A stretch of DNA of 64,000 nucleotides from assembly GCF_000276665.1 (NCBI RefSeq), contig NW_004955477.1, positions 2,520,169 to 2,584,168 on the forward strand, given 5' to 3'. This DNA is from Chinchilla lanigera (Eukaryota; Chordata; Mammalia; Rodentia; Chinchillidae). Position 1 is the stretch's first letter. Each line of letters starts with the position of its first letter. Below are positions 54,285 to 64,000 of the stretch, piece after piece. The notes under the pieces are model-generated. The model made no database searches. It was given only the letters and a program-made list of their open reading frames with translations, and was not told the DNA's origin. The translations under genes and the position numbers were made by a program.

Positions 54285-54875
54285 GCTTAAAATTTACTTT
54301 AGCTGAGATACAATTTGCCTACCATAAAATTCCTTTTCAAGTACACAATTCAGTAGTTTTTAATATATTCACAAAGTTGTGCACCATCACCACTAATTCC
54401 AGGGCATTTTTATCACTCCAAAAAATAACCCTTATCGCCATTAGAAATTGTTCCCCATTTCCCCTCAGCCCCTAGCAGGTCCAGTCTGCTTTCAATGTCT
54501 GTGGCTCTGGCTGTTCTGGATATTTCATATAAGTGGAATCATGTATCCTCTTGTGACTTCCTATTTAGCATAACCTCAGCAAGGCCCATCCATCTTGTAG
54601 CATGCATCAGTATGTACTTCCTTCCTTTTATGGCTAAATAATAGTTCATTGTAAGGGAGACCACGCTTGGTTTATGCGTTTATCAGTTGATGGGTATGTG
54701 GGTTTTTTCCACTTTTTGGCTATTGTGAATAGCGCTGTTGTGAACATTAAATGCAAGTTTTTGCGTGGACATACATTTTCAAGTGTCTCAGATATATGAC
54801 TAGTTGTGGCATTTCTGGATCATATTGTACTTTATGTTTAACTTTTTTGAAGAATGGGCAGCTGTTTTTCAAGAC
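54285..54875 (-). repeat. L1M 3' end (minus), well preserved
   Basis: 'gagatacaatttgcctaccataaaattc', 'gttgtgcaccatcaccactaattcc', 'gttctggatatttcatataagtggaatcatg', 'atggctaaataatagttcattgta', 'cactttttggctattgtgaatagcgctg' and 'atgtttaacttttttgaagaa' follow the classical L1M 3' end in order. Confidence 0.88.
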
Positions 54876-55139
54876 TGGTTAAGAATATGCAAAGAAAAAC
54901 TACACTTACTACTTTCATTTCAGAAACCACCAAGTAACAGGGGACGTTACTTGGCCCACACAGCCCTTTGTGAGGTATCTTGGGCATGCCACAAAAATGC
55001 CACTGTTCAGAGCCCACCCCTGGAAAAGGTAATGCATCACTAGCATGCAATGCCACTCATCTGTGAACTCACAGAACTCTTTTCATGTTTTTGTGGCTTC
55101 CTATGGAGTCCTTTAGTCCTAACCTTCACTCCCTTCCTT

Positions 55140-55690
55140 TATTGGGCACATAGTCGGTGCCAGCCCCGTACTGGGTACATGGGAAGCTTGGTGACCCTGT
55201 TCAAAGGCCTCACATGCTGGCAGTGATTGATAATAAAATGACAAATGAGCAGACAGTGTAAGGAAGGTGCACACGTGCAGATGTGGAGGACCAGCTGGCA
55301 TGAGTGCTAGTACAGTGTCAAACAAGTGGGCTGTGGCAGGGGGATCTTATTTGGCCAAATGGTGAGTTTGGACCAAGACCTGGAGGGAAGAGTGGTTCAG
55401 AGAAGGAGATGGGGGTATAGATTTCCCAGGGAGGAATATTTCCAGTGGAGGAAAAGCCACTGCAATGCCCTGGGGTGGTGGAGAAATAGCACAGTGTCCA
55501 GGAGGCTTGAGCAGAGGTTGGGAGAGTACTGGGGGAAAAGGCTCTCACTTTGCTCTGGCATCTGTGCCATGGAGGAGTCTTGCACAGAAGGTAGCTGGGT
55601 CCTGCCTTGAGGTTTAAAGAGCCCCTCTGGCTGCTGTTTTTGAGATCACAGTGGGACGAGGGCCAAAGCGGGGAGATGGGTCAGGACACT
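55140..55690. repeat. Ancient interspersed repeat, family not named
   Basis: 'aataaaatgacaaatgagcagacag', 'cagggaggaatatttccagtggaggaaaagccactgcaatgccctggggtgg' and 'gagcccctctggctgctg' follow a common old mammalian repeat ('bringing up the aggregate' text with gain-of-weight-like phrases is absent; only the order of motifs is used). Family uncertain. Confidence 0.4.
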
Positions 55691-55794
55691 TGTGCAGTGA
55701 CACAGAGAGGTGATTGCTTATGCAAAGTAAAGCACACTTTGTACAGAAAATGTTTTGCTCAGATAATACAGAAATACGGATGCTAGAGAGTGCA

Positions 55795-56115
55795 TATTCA
55801 CTTTCCCTTTGCTGGGACACAATCTCAAACACCCACAGCTTAAAGGAGGAAAGGCTTACTTTAGCTCACAGTTTGAGGAGATTCATTACATGGTCGGCTG
55901 GCTCCAAGACAGGAACATCATGGTAGAAGGGTGTGGCAGTGCAAAGCCACTTAGTAGATGGCAGCCAGGAAGCAGAGGAAGGGGCAAGGGACAAGACCCA
56001 AAGACCACACCTCCGTGACGCGCCCAGACATACCCAGAGTGTGCCCCACCAACCCCCCCGGGCACATCCCAGAGCCAATCCAGTTGACACCCCACCCTAA
56101 CCTCCACAGAGTTGA
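55795..56115 (-). mobile_element. MaLR-class LTR (minus), partial
   Basis: 'cactttccctttgctgggacacaatctcaaacaccc', 'aggcttactttagctcacagtttgagg' and 'ggctggctccaagacagg' are shared with the other LTRs here. The 3' limit is unclear. Confidence 0.75.
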
Positions 56116-56415
56116 TGTCACCTTCTACTCCCTGGAGATAATCTCTATGGTCACAGTCTGACTTCTATCTCCCGGGCTCTTTTGCAGAGAAACACACACG
56201 CACCATACTTTAATAAGCTCATACCAGAAGTATCAGGTTTCCCAGTCTTGGTTTTTCCAATCCGTAGAGCTGCCCAGGTCAGGGCATGATTCTCAGCCAC
56301 TGGGCTTCTATGACACACTTACACCATTATGTATTTAATGATCCCCGGATAAGCAGGCATTGTTGTCTCTAGTTTTCACTGTTTTAAAATAGTTGCAGTG
56401 AAAATTCTTATACAG

Positions 56416-56418
<3 letters not shown>

Positions 56419-56463
<45 letters not shown>
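56419..56463. repeat. (TG)n microsatellite, 45 bp
   Basis: About 22 uninterrupted TG units, the longest microsatellite in the window and likely polymorphic. Confidence 0.98.
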
Positions 56464-56464
<1 letters not shown>

Positions 56465-56465
<1 letters not shown>

Positions 56466-56760
56466 AAAGCTAAGCTTTTTATTTTGGAATAACTTCCTAT
56501 TTACAGAAAGGTTCCCGAGATAATCAGCATTCCTGTCTCCCCTTCCCCCAGTTTTTGGTTTACTTCTTACATGCTGCAGTACATTGGTCACACCCAGGAA
56601 ACCCAGGTCAGTGCTATTAGTGATCTGTTTTTGTTTAGATCTCACCCAGAACATTTTTTTCATTCTTCTTTGATTATTTGTTGTAAATAAATTCCCTGAA
56701 GTGGAATTGCCTGGCCACCAGAAACATACCACTTGAAAGACTGATATCCTTTGCCTTATT
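56465..56760 (-). repeat. L1M 3' UTR fragment (minus)
   Basis: 'ttttattttggaataacttcctatttacagaaaggttcccgag' and 'cacccaggaaacccaggtcagtgctattag ... gatctcacccagaaca' resemble minus-strand L1M 3' UTR. It abuts the TG repeat. Confidence 0.6.
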
Positions 56761-56769
56761 GCTCCCAAG

Positions 56770-59700
56770 AAGGTAGGGCCCCATTAGCATCCCACAGAGT
56801 GAATGAGGGTCCTACTGGCCCCCACCCTTACTGCCATTGAGTATTGTACCAGGCTGAGGTTCTAGCACCTTGGACTCCCAGTCCCTGGACCAGTCCAGCC
56901 ATGTTGTAGAGAAGGACACCAAGGCTGAGCTGTAGCAGTCGGCAGCTTCTCCGTGCCCCTCCTGACCAGGCAAATTCCCATCCCCTACCTGTGACTTACA
57001 CGGCTCCCAGTTTTTGTCTAAGATCTGGCTAAACCCCACCGCCCCCTCCACACACACACACAACCTCCAGCTCCACAGGCCCCCAGGAGCCTCTGTACTG
57101 CCCTGCTGTTGGCATCTGTGGACACACCAGGCTCAGGCAGCTGCATCTGGCCTGATGCAGGGAACACAAGACCCAGGGCTGGCAGCTCCCGACGCCTATG
57201 TGAGCTACATCTTGTAACCGACGTATGTTGTCTGCATGCACATGTGTGAAACCCAAAAGACAAGCAGATGAGAGCCATCTGCCAAAATATTTGTTGCCAC
57301 ACAGAGCAGGAAGTCATATTTGGTATATGCTCTCCGCACACAGCCACAGCAAGCCAGCAGCCTTGAGCGCTGAGGGTGCAGGTTTGCTGAGAAGTGGCAG
57401 GGGGAATGTGGTGGGAGCAGAGTCCCCCGGGCAAAGCATGGGGCTCATCTGCTGCCCAGGGCAGCACCCTCCTGGGAGACCCTCTAATCAGGCTCCTTGA
57501 TCCTGGACCTGATTGCACTGCATGGCCCGAAGTGGCTGGGTGCCCTCACCGGCTTTCTCCTTCATGAGATGATCTGTGTGCAGAGCACTGGGTGATCAGG
57601 CTGTGGAACTTCAGATCCAAGTTCACAGGGACCTATCGCTGGCGCTGTGGTGTCCCAAGGGCACAACCAAAGTCCTAAGGATACCAGAGCCTGGGAAGGG
57701 GAGTGGTCACCTCTACCAGGCACCTGGGGTGGCCCTGGAGAAGGCAGCATCTGAATAGGGTGGGAAGCGACTCGCGGAGATAGAGCAGAGGGCGTGGGGG
57801 TGCATGCAGGGGGGCTGTGGGTGGAGTTCCAGGAGGAGGGCTGTCATCTTGAACTGAGAAGGGCTTCCCAGACTTCACCTGCTAAGTGATGCCATATGCC
57901 TCACAACAGCCATTCTGTCTCCCTCAGTCTCCCTGTGGGACCTCTCCCCTTCTGGACTTGCTGTCTTGGGACCACTGCCCTGTTTTCCACTCTCTCCTCA
58001 GGGACCCCACCCAGGTATGACCTTAAACCCAGCCATGCGGTGCCTCTCAGCCTTGGCCTGCAGCCACCCCAACCATAGCCCCAAGCTCCAGGCAATGCCA
58101 TCAGTACCCTCTTGACCTTTCCCCTCGCCCATCTTGGTTATCTCCAACCTGGCAGCTTCACAAGACAGCCCTTTGGAAGTGTAAGCAGAAACAGAATCTT
58201 TCATAGCCTCTAAGTATCTGCTCAAATATCTGGTATCCCACAAACCTCCAGCAGTTACAAAGAGGACAGTAGGAGAGGTCCCATGGAGAATCCCCGTAAC
58301 AGCCTTGGCCAGGCAAGGTTGACGTTACCTGTAATGGAATGTTGTGTGTTCCTGATGATCCACTGAGGGGGCACTTCATCGCATACCAGGAGTCCTGCCC
58401 AACAACACTCAACTCTGTCCCAACCTTGAGGATAACCTCCAACATAACTGAAATGCATGTCTCCAGACAGTCATGCTGGAGTCGAGCTTCAACATGAATC
58501 TATAGGGACACAGTTCATTCCGTTACATGCTCCTCTCTTTGGGGCCCTGCTTTCTCTCCCTGCCTAGGAGGCATCAGCCCTTGACTTTCTGGATCAGTCC
58601 TCAGCTGCTTCTTGCACCTGACTCCTCTGCTACAGTGTGAGGTTCCTGAGGGCAGGGACTTCCTGTTGGCCCTTTGCTGTGTAGAGACCTCTGGCCTGAC
58701 TTAGAGCAGAGATGTTCTCTTCCGTCCATCTTTCCCTCATCCCTGGCCCCTTCTGTTCACTACTGTAGCATCACTCCTGCCCCAGACTTGCTGACATCCA
58801 TGTTACCCGCTCCATTGTGTCCCCTGCACTGTCACTGTCTCAAACGTGTGTCCTGTTACTGCCTCCTACTGTACCCCAAAGGCATTGTGATGAGGGAGTG
58901 CAATTCACCCATAAAGAGCAAGCTTGTTCACTGGGTGTAGAAGTGAGCAAGGCTGGTAAGGCAGGTAGACAGCTGAGGGTCGCTCTAGGCAAGAGATGGT
59001 GGCTTTGTCACTCCAGGAACTATAGTACATACACCTTGGAGCTCTGCCAGGCGGTCAGGGGTTCATGAAACAAAGGTGCAGGCTGAAGAAAACATGGGTC
59101 TTACCTGGACTGGTCATTTCCACCTTGTCCAGAGCACTCAGACCTGGTTTTCTTAATTGCTTTGTTTCCTGAACACCCAGGGTTTTGATTATTAGCTGCT
59201 AGGGATGACTTCATGTGGAGATTTTATTGCCTAATGGAGTGTACACATATGAAGGAAAAAAAACCACCTTGGAGGACAAGAATAAAAATACAGCTTTCCC
59301 AGAAATATATTTAAAGAAAAGAATCCATTAAAAGCAGGCAGCACATAAAGCACTAGTGTGAGGGGGAAGCCATGAAAGGGTGCGGGGGTGTGCTTGGGTG
59401 GCCGTGTGAGGCCAGGCCCCCTCCGCAGCCTACCCCACACCCCTTCCACAGCCTGCTCCAATGCCCCCATCCTGCCCCCGACCTCCACATTAGGCCCCAG
59501 ACCCCCTCTAAAGCTTACTCTCAGACCCGCGTATCCTGCCCCCAGACCTGCTGGGCTGCAGAGATCTCTGGTGTCAGCCCTACACATGCGTGCACAAAAC
59601 TCCTTCCTCCCTGAGCAGACTACTGAGGGGGTGGCTTCTCTAGGGCAGGGGTACTAGTCTAGGGCCTGTCCCAGAGGGGTGCCCACCGCTAAGTGTTCTG

Positions 59701-61100
59701 CAGAACCCTGCTCCTCCACCCCTCCTGCATGGTCTCTGCTCCCCCAGGCTCCACTTCTGCCCCATTGAGCCTTATCAGGGTGGCCTGCCTGAGCACAGAC
59801 ATCACCAAGTCTCTTTATACCAGTCTCCCAGGGGACTGGCTGACTAGCCCTGACCCACCAGCCAGCAACCAGTGCAGGACATAAAGCAGGGGCAGCCTAG
59901 TCTTCACCTTCTGCAGATGAGGACACTGGTAACAAAGTGTCCACAAGCGCAGGCTGTTGTTGGACATCTGGCTCAGTTAATCTCTCCAAGCTCTGGGCAG
60001 TAGGGACCATTATCCTCCCCAGTTTAGAGCTGATGGAGCAGGGACCATACAGGGCCATGGGTACTGGGGACGGGTACTCAGCTGTTGGAGGAGCTGGTGG
60101 GTTGGCAGGTCCCCTGCTCCTGACCAGGGCAGCCAGGGTGGCAAAGTGTGGATGGTACCTCCTGCACCAGACCACCTGCATCCTTGTCCCCCAGGTAACC
60201 TTTCCTTTGCAGCAAGACATCCCCTGCAATGAACCCACCCTGAGATTTTATTGAGCGAGTGAAAAAATTAATTAGCTTCATAGACTGTCACTTGACACTC
60301 TCCAGAGGACCCACCTCAGGCTTTCAGGGTGCCTGGGGCAGCTGAGGCCCTGAGGCAACTGGGCAGGCCAGGTGGGGCCCTCCTCAGATGGCCAGGAAGA
60401 CACAGAAGCCTGACACAGCCTGGCCTTTGTCACCTCAAAATGTCACCATATGGTCACTTCTCTGAGGTGAGGCAGTGCCTGGCCCTGCCCCAGCCACATA
60501 TACATGCATGCACACATACATGAACACGTGTGTGTCTTCACCTCCTTGTCCTCTCAGCGATGGCTCTTGCTCAGGGCAGTGTCCCTGCCTTCCAGCACTG
60601 GAACTTCACTATCATGGTTCCCATTGAAATTGTGTTTTGTTCCTCTAACTCCATGTGTAATGATTGGCCCTAGGCTCTGAGCTCTCCATGCTGGGACCAC
60701 AGCCAGGGCAGAGATCCTCTTCAGGGTCAGGGTATGGTGCTTCACAGAGGCCCTAGAAGCCTCCCCAGCGTGGTCCTAGCCCAGAACCCAGCCTCTAGGC
60801 CCCAGGACAAGAGCCCAGCCTGAGCCTGGCTTGCCTTTTCTCCCACAGCCCCAAGTCCAGGTCCACCACTCTCCCAGGCCCTTTGAGGATGTTGTTACCA
60901 CCAGGAGCACTTCCAGACCCTCCCTCTACCCCTACCTGGCTCCTGGGGCATTTGCAAGGGGAGTCACACCCAGCAAGTTGTACACAGGGGCTGCTGGCTG
61001 TGTGCTGAGCATGCGCCCCCAGACACCTCATAGTAGCTCTGTGAGCACCCAACTGACAGAGCAGAGCCACTGCCCATCTCAGTCATTCATCATTCACCCA
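56770..61100. other. Mostly unique intron
   Basis: No exon is supported. A short (CA)n lies at 57050-57061 and an L2-like patch at 58570-58670. The AT-rich part at 59150-59350 (with CCTAATGG, TTTTATTG, GATTATTAG) may be a conserved block or an old repeat. Confidence 0.4.
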
Positions 61101-61114
61101 TTTATTCAGCAGGG

Positions 61115-61286
61115 GATTGTTTGTTTGTTCATTTGTTTTTGTGGTACCGGAGATTGAACCAGGGCCTTTGCACTGAGCTACATCCTCAGCCCTTTTAATT
61201 TTTTTTTTTTGAGACAGGGTCCAACTACAGCCCTCTTGCTTCCAACTCTGAGTGCTTGGATAGTAGAATGTGCCCACACACACAGC
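61115..61286 (-). mobile_element. B1-dID SINE (minus)
   Basis: dID half ('ggtaccggagattgaaccagggcctttgcactgagctacatcctcagcc'), a T run, then B1 in reverse ('gagacagggtccaac ... gagtgcttggatagtagaatgtgccca'). Target duplication TTCAGCAGGG at 61105-61114 and 61287-61296. Confidence 0.88.
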
Positions 61287-61783
61287 TTCAGCAGGGTTTT
61301 GAGTACCTCTCAGGTGCCAGGCTCTCTGCTAAGCACAAGGGTACACAGCAGGGTTGGGGGAGTCAGCATCTACCCTGAAGACTCACAGGACACGATTACT
61401 GGGACACAGATCATCAGCCAGGCTTGAAAGAGAGGGTCTGATGAGAAGGCCCAGTGTTCTGGGGGCCATAGGACAGCAGAAGTGGGGAGGGCAGGTGCTG
61501 GGAAGGACATACCTGAGCTCTATCTGAAGCAAGGTATCTATGAGCCTGGGGCCATGGTGGCACAGCCCTGAACAGACCCAGGCACAGTGTTGGCCAACAG
61601 GACCATATGTTGGCAGGGTCACAGCAGCACCTGTGGAAGTCTCTTGTCCTCTTCCCCTAAGGCCCACCATCCATGTAACCTGGCACCCAGGGCACTCACT
61701 GGTGGCTCTACACTTTAGTTCTGAGCTTAGGAGAAGTTTTCTGGCATGCCTGGAGCCTCATCAGTGTGCTCGGAGGCCTAGAC

Positions 61784-61863
61784 CAGTGGTGGTGAACCTT
61801 TTAGAGCTTTCAATGATACAAATAGCCCCCTGTGGCACGTATGCCATAAGTTTGCCACCACTG
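61784..61863. mobile_element. hAT-type miniature DNA transposon (80 bp)
   Basis: Terminal inverted repeats: CAGTGGTGGTGAAC at the left and GTTTGCCACCACTG at the right (reverse complement CAGTGGTGGCAAAC). An 8-bp target duplication flanks it, GCCTAGAC (61776-61783) against GCCTAGGC (61864-61871), 7 of 8 matching. The length and 8-bp target are typical of hAT MITEs. There is no coding capacity. Confidence 0.82.
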
Positions 61864-61871
61864 GCCTAGGC

Positions 61872-62405
61872 TAAGGATAGGGGACTGCTACGAATGAGGG
61901 TGTCCGTTGGACAAGGGCTGCTGGGATAGCTTAGACTAATGTTCCTGAGAGACCTTCCCCTCCACCCCCAGCCCTTACAGTTGCACCATCACTGTCCCGG
62001 GGAGTCCACAGTGGAGTCTCTATAAAGCAAGTCTTAGCAGCACTGTAACTGGCTGACGTGGGGAGCAATGTCCTGCATTCCCTCAGGGGTTTACCCACTA
62101 CCCCTCCCTCCAGGGGCATGTCACAAGACCAGTGTTTTGGGTGTCCTCTGTCTGTGGCAGGGAGCCCCTGCCACTATGGCTGGCAAGTCTGAGTCATTCT
62201 GCCTTTTGATGCCCACAGTGAACTCCTGAGAAAGCAGAAGAATCACAGCACTGAATGCCGTCCAGTTTCACTCAGCAGCGTTCACATGCTGCGGCGCCAA
62301 CGGGCAAAAACCATACATAGCACCTATTCATTTCGAGGCCTGGCCTGCCGGTGGAAATCAGCATTTCAGCATGGCCAGGAAGGAGCCAGCGTTTCACTGT
62401 AGTAT
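61872..62405. other. Unique intronic sequence
   Basis: Nothing recognised. Confidence 0.35.
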
Positions 62406-62409
62406 TTTA

Positions 62410-63510
62410 ATGTATGGCTCTCCCACAATTTATACTCTAGGCCCCAGCTGATGGACATGTGGGTGGTTTCCAATTTTTTCATGAGTATAAATCACGCCAT
62501 AGCAAACAGAGTTGGACATGTGTCCTTGTGCAAATGTGCTGGATTTTCCTTTATAGCACCTTTTCCCAAACTTGCTAAGAAATAACACCAGCTGGTGAGC
62601 TTGTTCAATGTGTAGGTCTCTAGGTCTTTGTAAGTGGGTCTGATTCTAGGACCTAGGAATCTTTTTTTTTTCAACAGGTACTTCCCTGGTTCCTCCTGTT
62701 ATTAGCCAAGTTGAGCACCCCGATACAGAAGTAGTAAGGCCAGCTTAAGCAAAAGAGCTGGCTCTGGCAACCGGCACCTTCCCTTTTACTAATTAGGTAG
62801 TGCCCGCTGGCCACGCCAAAGTCTTCCCCACCTCTCCCCACTCCAACAGTGAGAAAGAGTCCTGTGTTTCTACAACCTTGCCAATTCTTGGTATAGTGAG
62901 ACTTCTTAAACATCTCCTGATGGGAAAGATGTATGATGATACCTTGTTTTAAATAATCTGAGTTTTACACGTTGGTAGAGTGGTTGAGCACTATTTCAAA
63001 TGTTTGGTGAGCAGTTCTGCCGCCTGTTTGTGGAGTACATATTCCTGTCCTTCATGTGCTTAATGCCTGTCAGTTCGTTACTGACGATACATTCTCCTCC
63101 TCTTCCTCTATCAGTTATAGTTGGTACAAGATCTCCTCCCAGTCTGTGGTTGTCTTTCCAGTTTGTTTTTGATGTCTTATGGAAAAAAAGCTTTAATCTG
63201 ACATATAATTATTTTTGAAATGTCATCATTTTGTGATGGTTTCTGAGTTTTCTACCTTGTCTAAGAAATCTTTCCTTCCCTGGCTTACGATTAGGATATT
63301 CTTCTATATTTTCCTTCAGAAGTTTTAAAGTTTTACTTTACACATTTAGGCTGGAAGTCTTCTTGAATTTGATTTGTATGATGTGAGGTAGAGATTTGAT
63401 TTGATTTTCTGTACAGACAGCCAGTTGTTGTAACACCATCTATAACAGTCCACCCTTTCCCCACTGACTTGGAATGCCACCTCTGCTGTGTCAGTTTTCC
63501 ATATTTGCCT
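62410..63510 (-). repeat. Ancient L1 (minus)
   Basis: 'gctgatggacatgtgggtggtttccaattttttcatgagtat', 'ggtttctgagttttctaccttgtctaagaaatctttccttccc', 'gaatttgatttgtatgatgtgaggtagagatttgatttg' and 'gacagccagttgttgtaacaccatctataacag' follow old L1 on the minus strand. Patchy between 62560 and 62870. Confidence 0.75.
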
Positions 63511-64000
63511 TTTTAATTTTTTTTAGTACTGGAGATAGATCACAGAGCCTGTCTTGGTCACATTCTCACCACTGAGACACAATACCCAACATCTACAACT
63601 TAAAGCAGGAGAAGTTTATTTTGGCTTGTGTTTCCAGTCTGTAGTCAGCTGGCTGTGACACAGGAAAGCATGACAGAGGGGCATAGCAGAGGAAAAGCTG
63701 CTCAGCACATCACAGCAAGTCAGGAAGCAGAGTGCAGGGAGGAGCTGGGAAGGGAGAGACATTCTTCCGGGCCACGCCCCCAGTGACCCGCCTCCTAACA
63801 GTAAGTCAGCTACATCACGCCAAGATCCAGTCACCTTCCAAACACATGAGGCTTTGGGGGCCCTTTTAGACCTAAACCATGACGGGACCTTTACACTGAG
63901 CAACATACCTAGCCTTTTTTAATTTTCAAATTTTGAGACAGTGTCTTGCTAAATTGCCACATAGGTTCTCCTATCTTAGCCTCCATGAGTGCTGGGATCA
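63511..64000 (-). mobile_element. B1-dID SINE split by an LTR, cut by the window end
   Basis: The dID part before ('agtactggagatagatcacagagcc') and after ('gggacctttacactgagcaacatacctagcc') the LTR join naturally. The B1 half follows ('ttgagacagtgtcttgctaaattgcc ... gagtgctgggatca') and runs off the window. Confidence 0.82.
63550..63883 (-). mobile_element. MaLR-class solo LTR inside the B1-dID
   Basis: Starts TGTCTTGGTCACATTCTC. Carries 'gagacacaatacccaacatc', 'ggagaagtttattttggcttgtg', 'ggccacgcccccagtgacccgcctcc' and 'aacacatgaggctttgggggccc', the minus-strand MaLR order. The flanks GAGCC / GGGACC may be a decayed target duplication. Confidence 0.8.

Noticed and set aside
7603..64000. Exons of FAM53B, the expected neighbour of LHPP
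   Set aside because: No minus-strand frame matches it, including the long serine-rich coding exon that would be easy to see.

Overview
This window reads as ordinary nuclear DNA of a mammal, most likely a non-murid rodent. It carries young tRNA-Ala-derived ID SINEs, B1 elements with the rodent-type internal duplication, B1-dID composite SINEs, MaLR-type solo LTRs, old L1/L2/MIR relics and CA/TG microsatellites. The ID and B1 variants fit best with Castorimorpha (a beaver-like animal); that is an inference from memory and not a species call.

The only protein-coding sequence I can support is one 92-bp exon at 7511-7602 (+), bounded by a good acceptor and donor. Its 30 codons plus 2 bases match the penultimate coding exon of LHPP, a HAD-family phosphatase. 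I found no other LHPP exon and no exon of a neighbouring gene. The simplest layout is therefore: 1-7510 the end of one LHPP intron, 7511-7602 the exon, and 7603-64000 most or all of a very long following intron. All longer open frames look like chance frames in GC-rich intron or repeat DNA.

Region by region: 2-11 kb is repeat-dense (three ID elements, a 1.4-kb 5'-truncated L1 carrying both an ID and a B1, an inverted old L1, and five or six MaLR-type LTRs around the exon). 12.4-20 kb is largely unique and GC-rich, with an opposed B1-dID pair at 15.6-16.05 kb. 20.2-23.7 kb contains a diverged local duplication, a possible LTR and a strong CTCF-type motif. 24-46 kb is mostly unique intron with scattered IDs, MIRs and L1M tails, a 29-bp perfect inverted repeat near 29 kb and an AT-rich, homeodomain-motif-rich block at 37.14-37.37 kb. 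45.7-48 kb is an ancient, internally deleted L1/HAL1-like element. 51-57 kb is rich in L1M 3' ends, with a 92-bp tandem duplication, an LTR inside a MIR and a 45-bp TG repeat. 61-64 kb holds two B1-dID SINEs, an 80-bp hAT-type miniature transposon and an old L1.

There is no operon, CRISPR array, phage or other multi-gene system. The points worth a second look are the hAT-like miniature element, the 29-bp inverted repeat beside a perfect CTCF core motif, the candidate conserved enhancers, several local duplications and an almost length-zero SINE insertion. All family names were assigned by eye and need a Dfam/RepeatMasker run.
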